Shown here piece after piece: positions 5,501 to 5,529 of a stretch of DNA of 5,529 bases. The notes beneath the pieces are model-generated. The model was not told the origin of the DNA. It did no database searches and was given only the letters and a program-made list of their open reading frames with translations. Position 1 is the first letter of the stretch. The number at the start of each line of letters is the position of its first letter. The translations under genes and the position numbers were made by a program. The stretch spans positions 1-5,529 of the forward strand of contig WTGD01000449.1 of the NCBI GenBank assembly GCA_011523725.1. Reading direction: 5' to 3'. Origin of the DNA: Nitrospinota bacterium (lineage in GTDB: Bacteria; UBA8248).

Positions 5501-5508
5501 AAAAGTCC
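5490..5508 (+). repeat. Dispersed 19-bp motif, copy 3, next to the palindrome
   Basis: GGGGTTGTTGAAAAAGTCC abuts the 28-bp palindrome and matches 1005-1023 at 17 of 19 positions. The sequence to its right (CCCCCTTTTAGGAGG and onward to the window end) looks like the start of another C/G-run repeat that continues past the edge. Confidence 0.6.
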
Positions 5509-5529
5509 CCCTTTTAGGAGGTAGAGGGA

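Overview
The window is GC-rich DNA from an environmental bacterium. It carries well-formed enzyme genes with Shine-Dalgarno sites, separated by intergenic stretches full of short palindromic repeats. The phylum cannot be fixed from this sequence alone. A Desulfobacterota-like or candidate-phylum genome is a guess based on general style. No rRNA, tRNA, CRISPR array or transposase gene was seen.

Layout, left to right. Positions 1-726 (minus strand) hold the N-terminal half of an amidase-signature hydrolase that runs off the left edge. Its Lys82 / Ser157 / Ser181 triad is intact. Positions 727-1392 are a 666-bp gap between divergent genes. It contains two adjacent short palindromes (about 901-972), one copy of a dispersed 19-bp motif, and a 150-bp MITE-like hairpin (1050-1199). 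Positions 1393-2544 (plus strand) encode a complete flavin-dependent amine oxidase of the monomeric sarcosine oxidase / N-methyltryptophan oxidase type. It keeps the Cys316 expected to carry covalent FAD. Positions 2545-2706 are a convergent intergenic region with another copy of both repeat types. Positions 2707-3457 (minus strand) hold a two-gene unit: a small unrecognised 94-aa protein that starts at GTG, followed 4 nt later by a PIN-domain ribonuclease. This has the layout of a toxin-antitoxin module. Positions 3558-5324 (minus strand) encode a 588-aa cytoplasmic gamma-glutamyltransferase-family Ntn hydrolase. The right end (5325-5529) carries an isolated ribosome-binding site with an ATG, a perfect 28-bp palindrome, and another copy of the dispersed motif.

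The three enzymes (amidase, N-methyl amino acid-type oxidase, gamma-glutamyltransferase-like protein) would all suit breakdown of amides, N-methyl amino acids or gamma-glutamyl compounds. They lie in different orientations with repeats between them, so they are at most a loose catabolic neighbourhood and not one operon. The points most worth a second look are the PIN module with its unfamiliar partner, and the families of palindromes whose arms differ between copies while still pairing.
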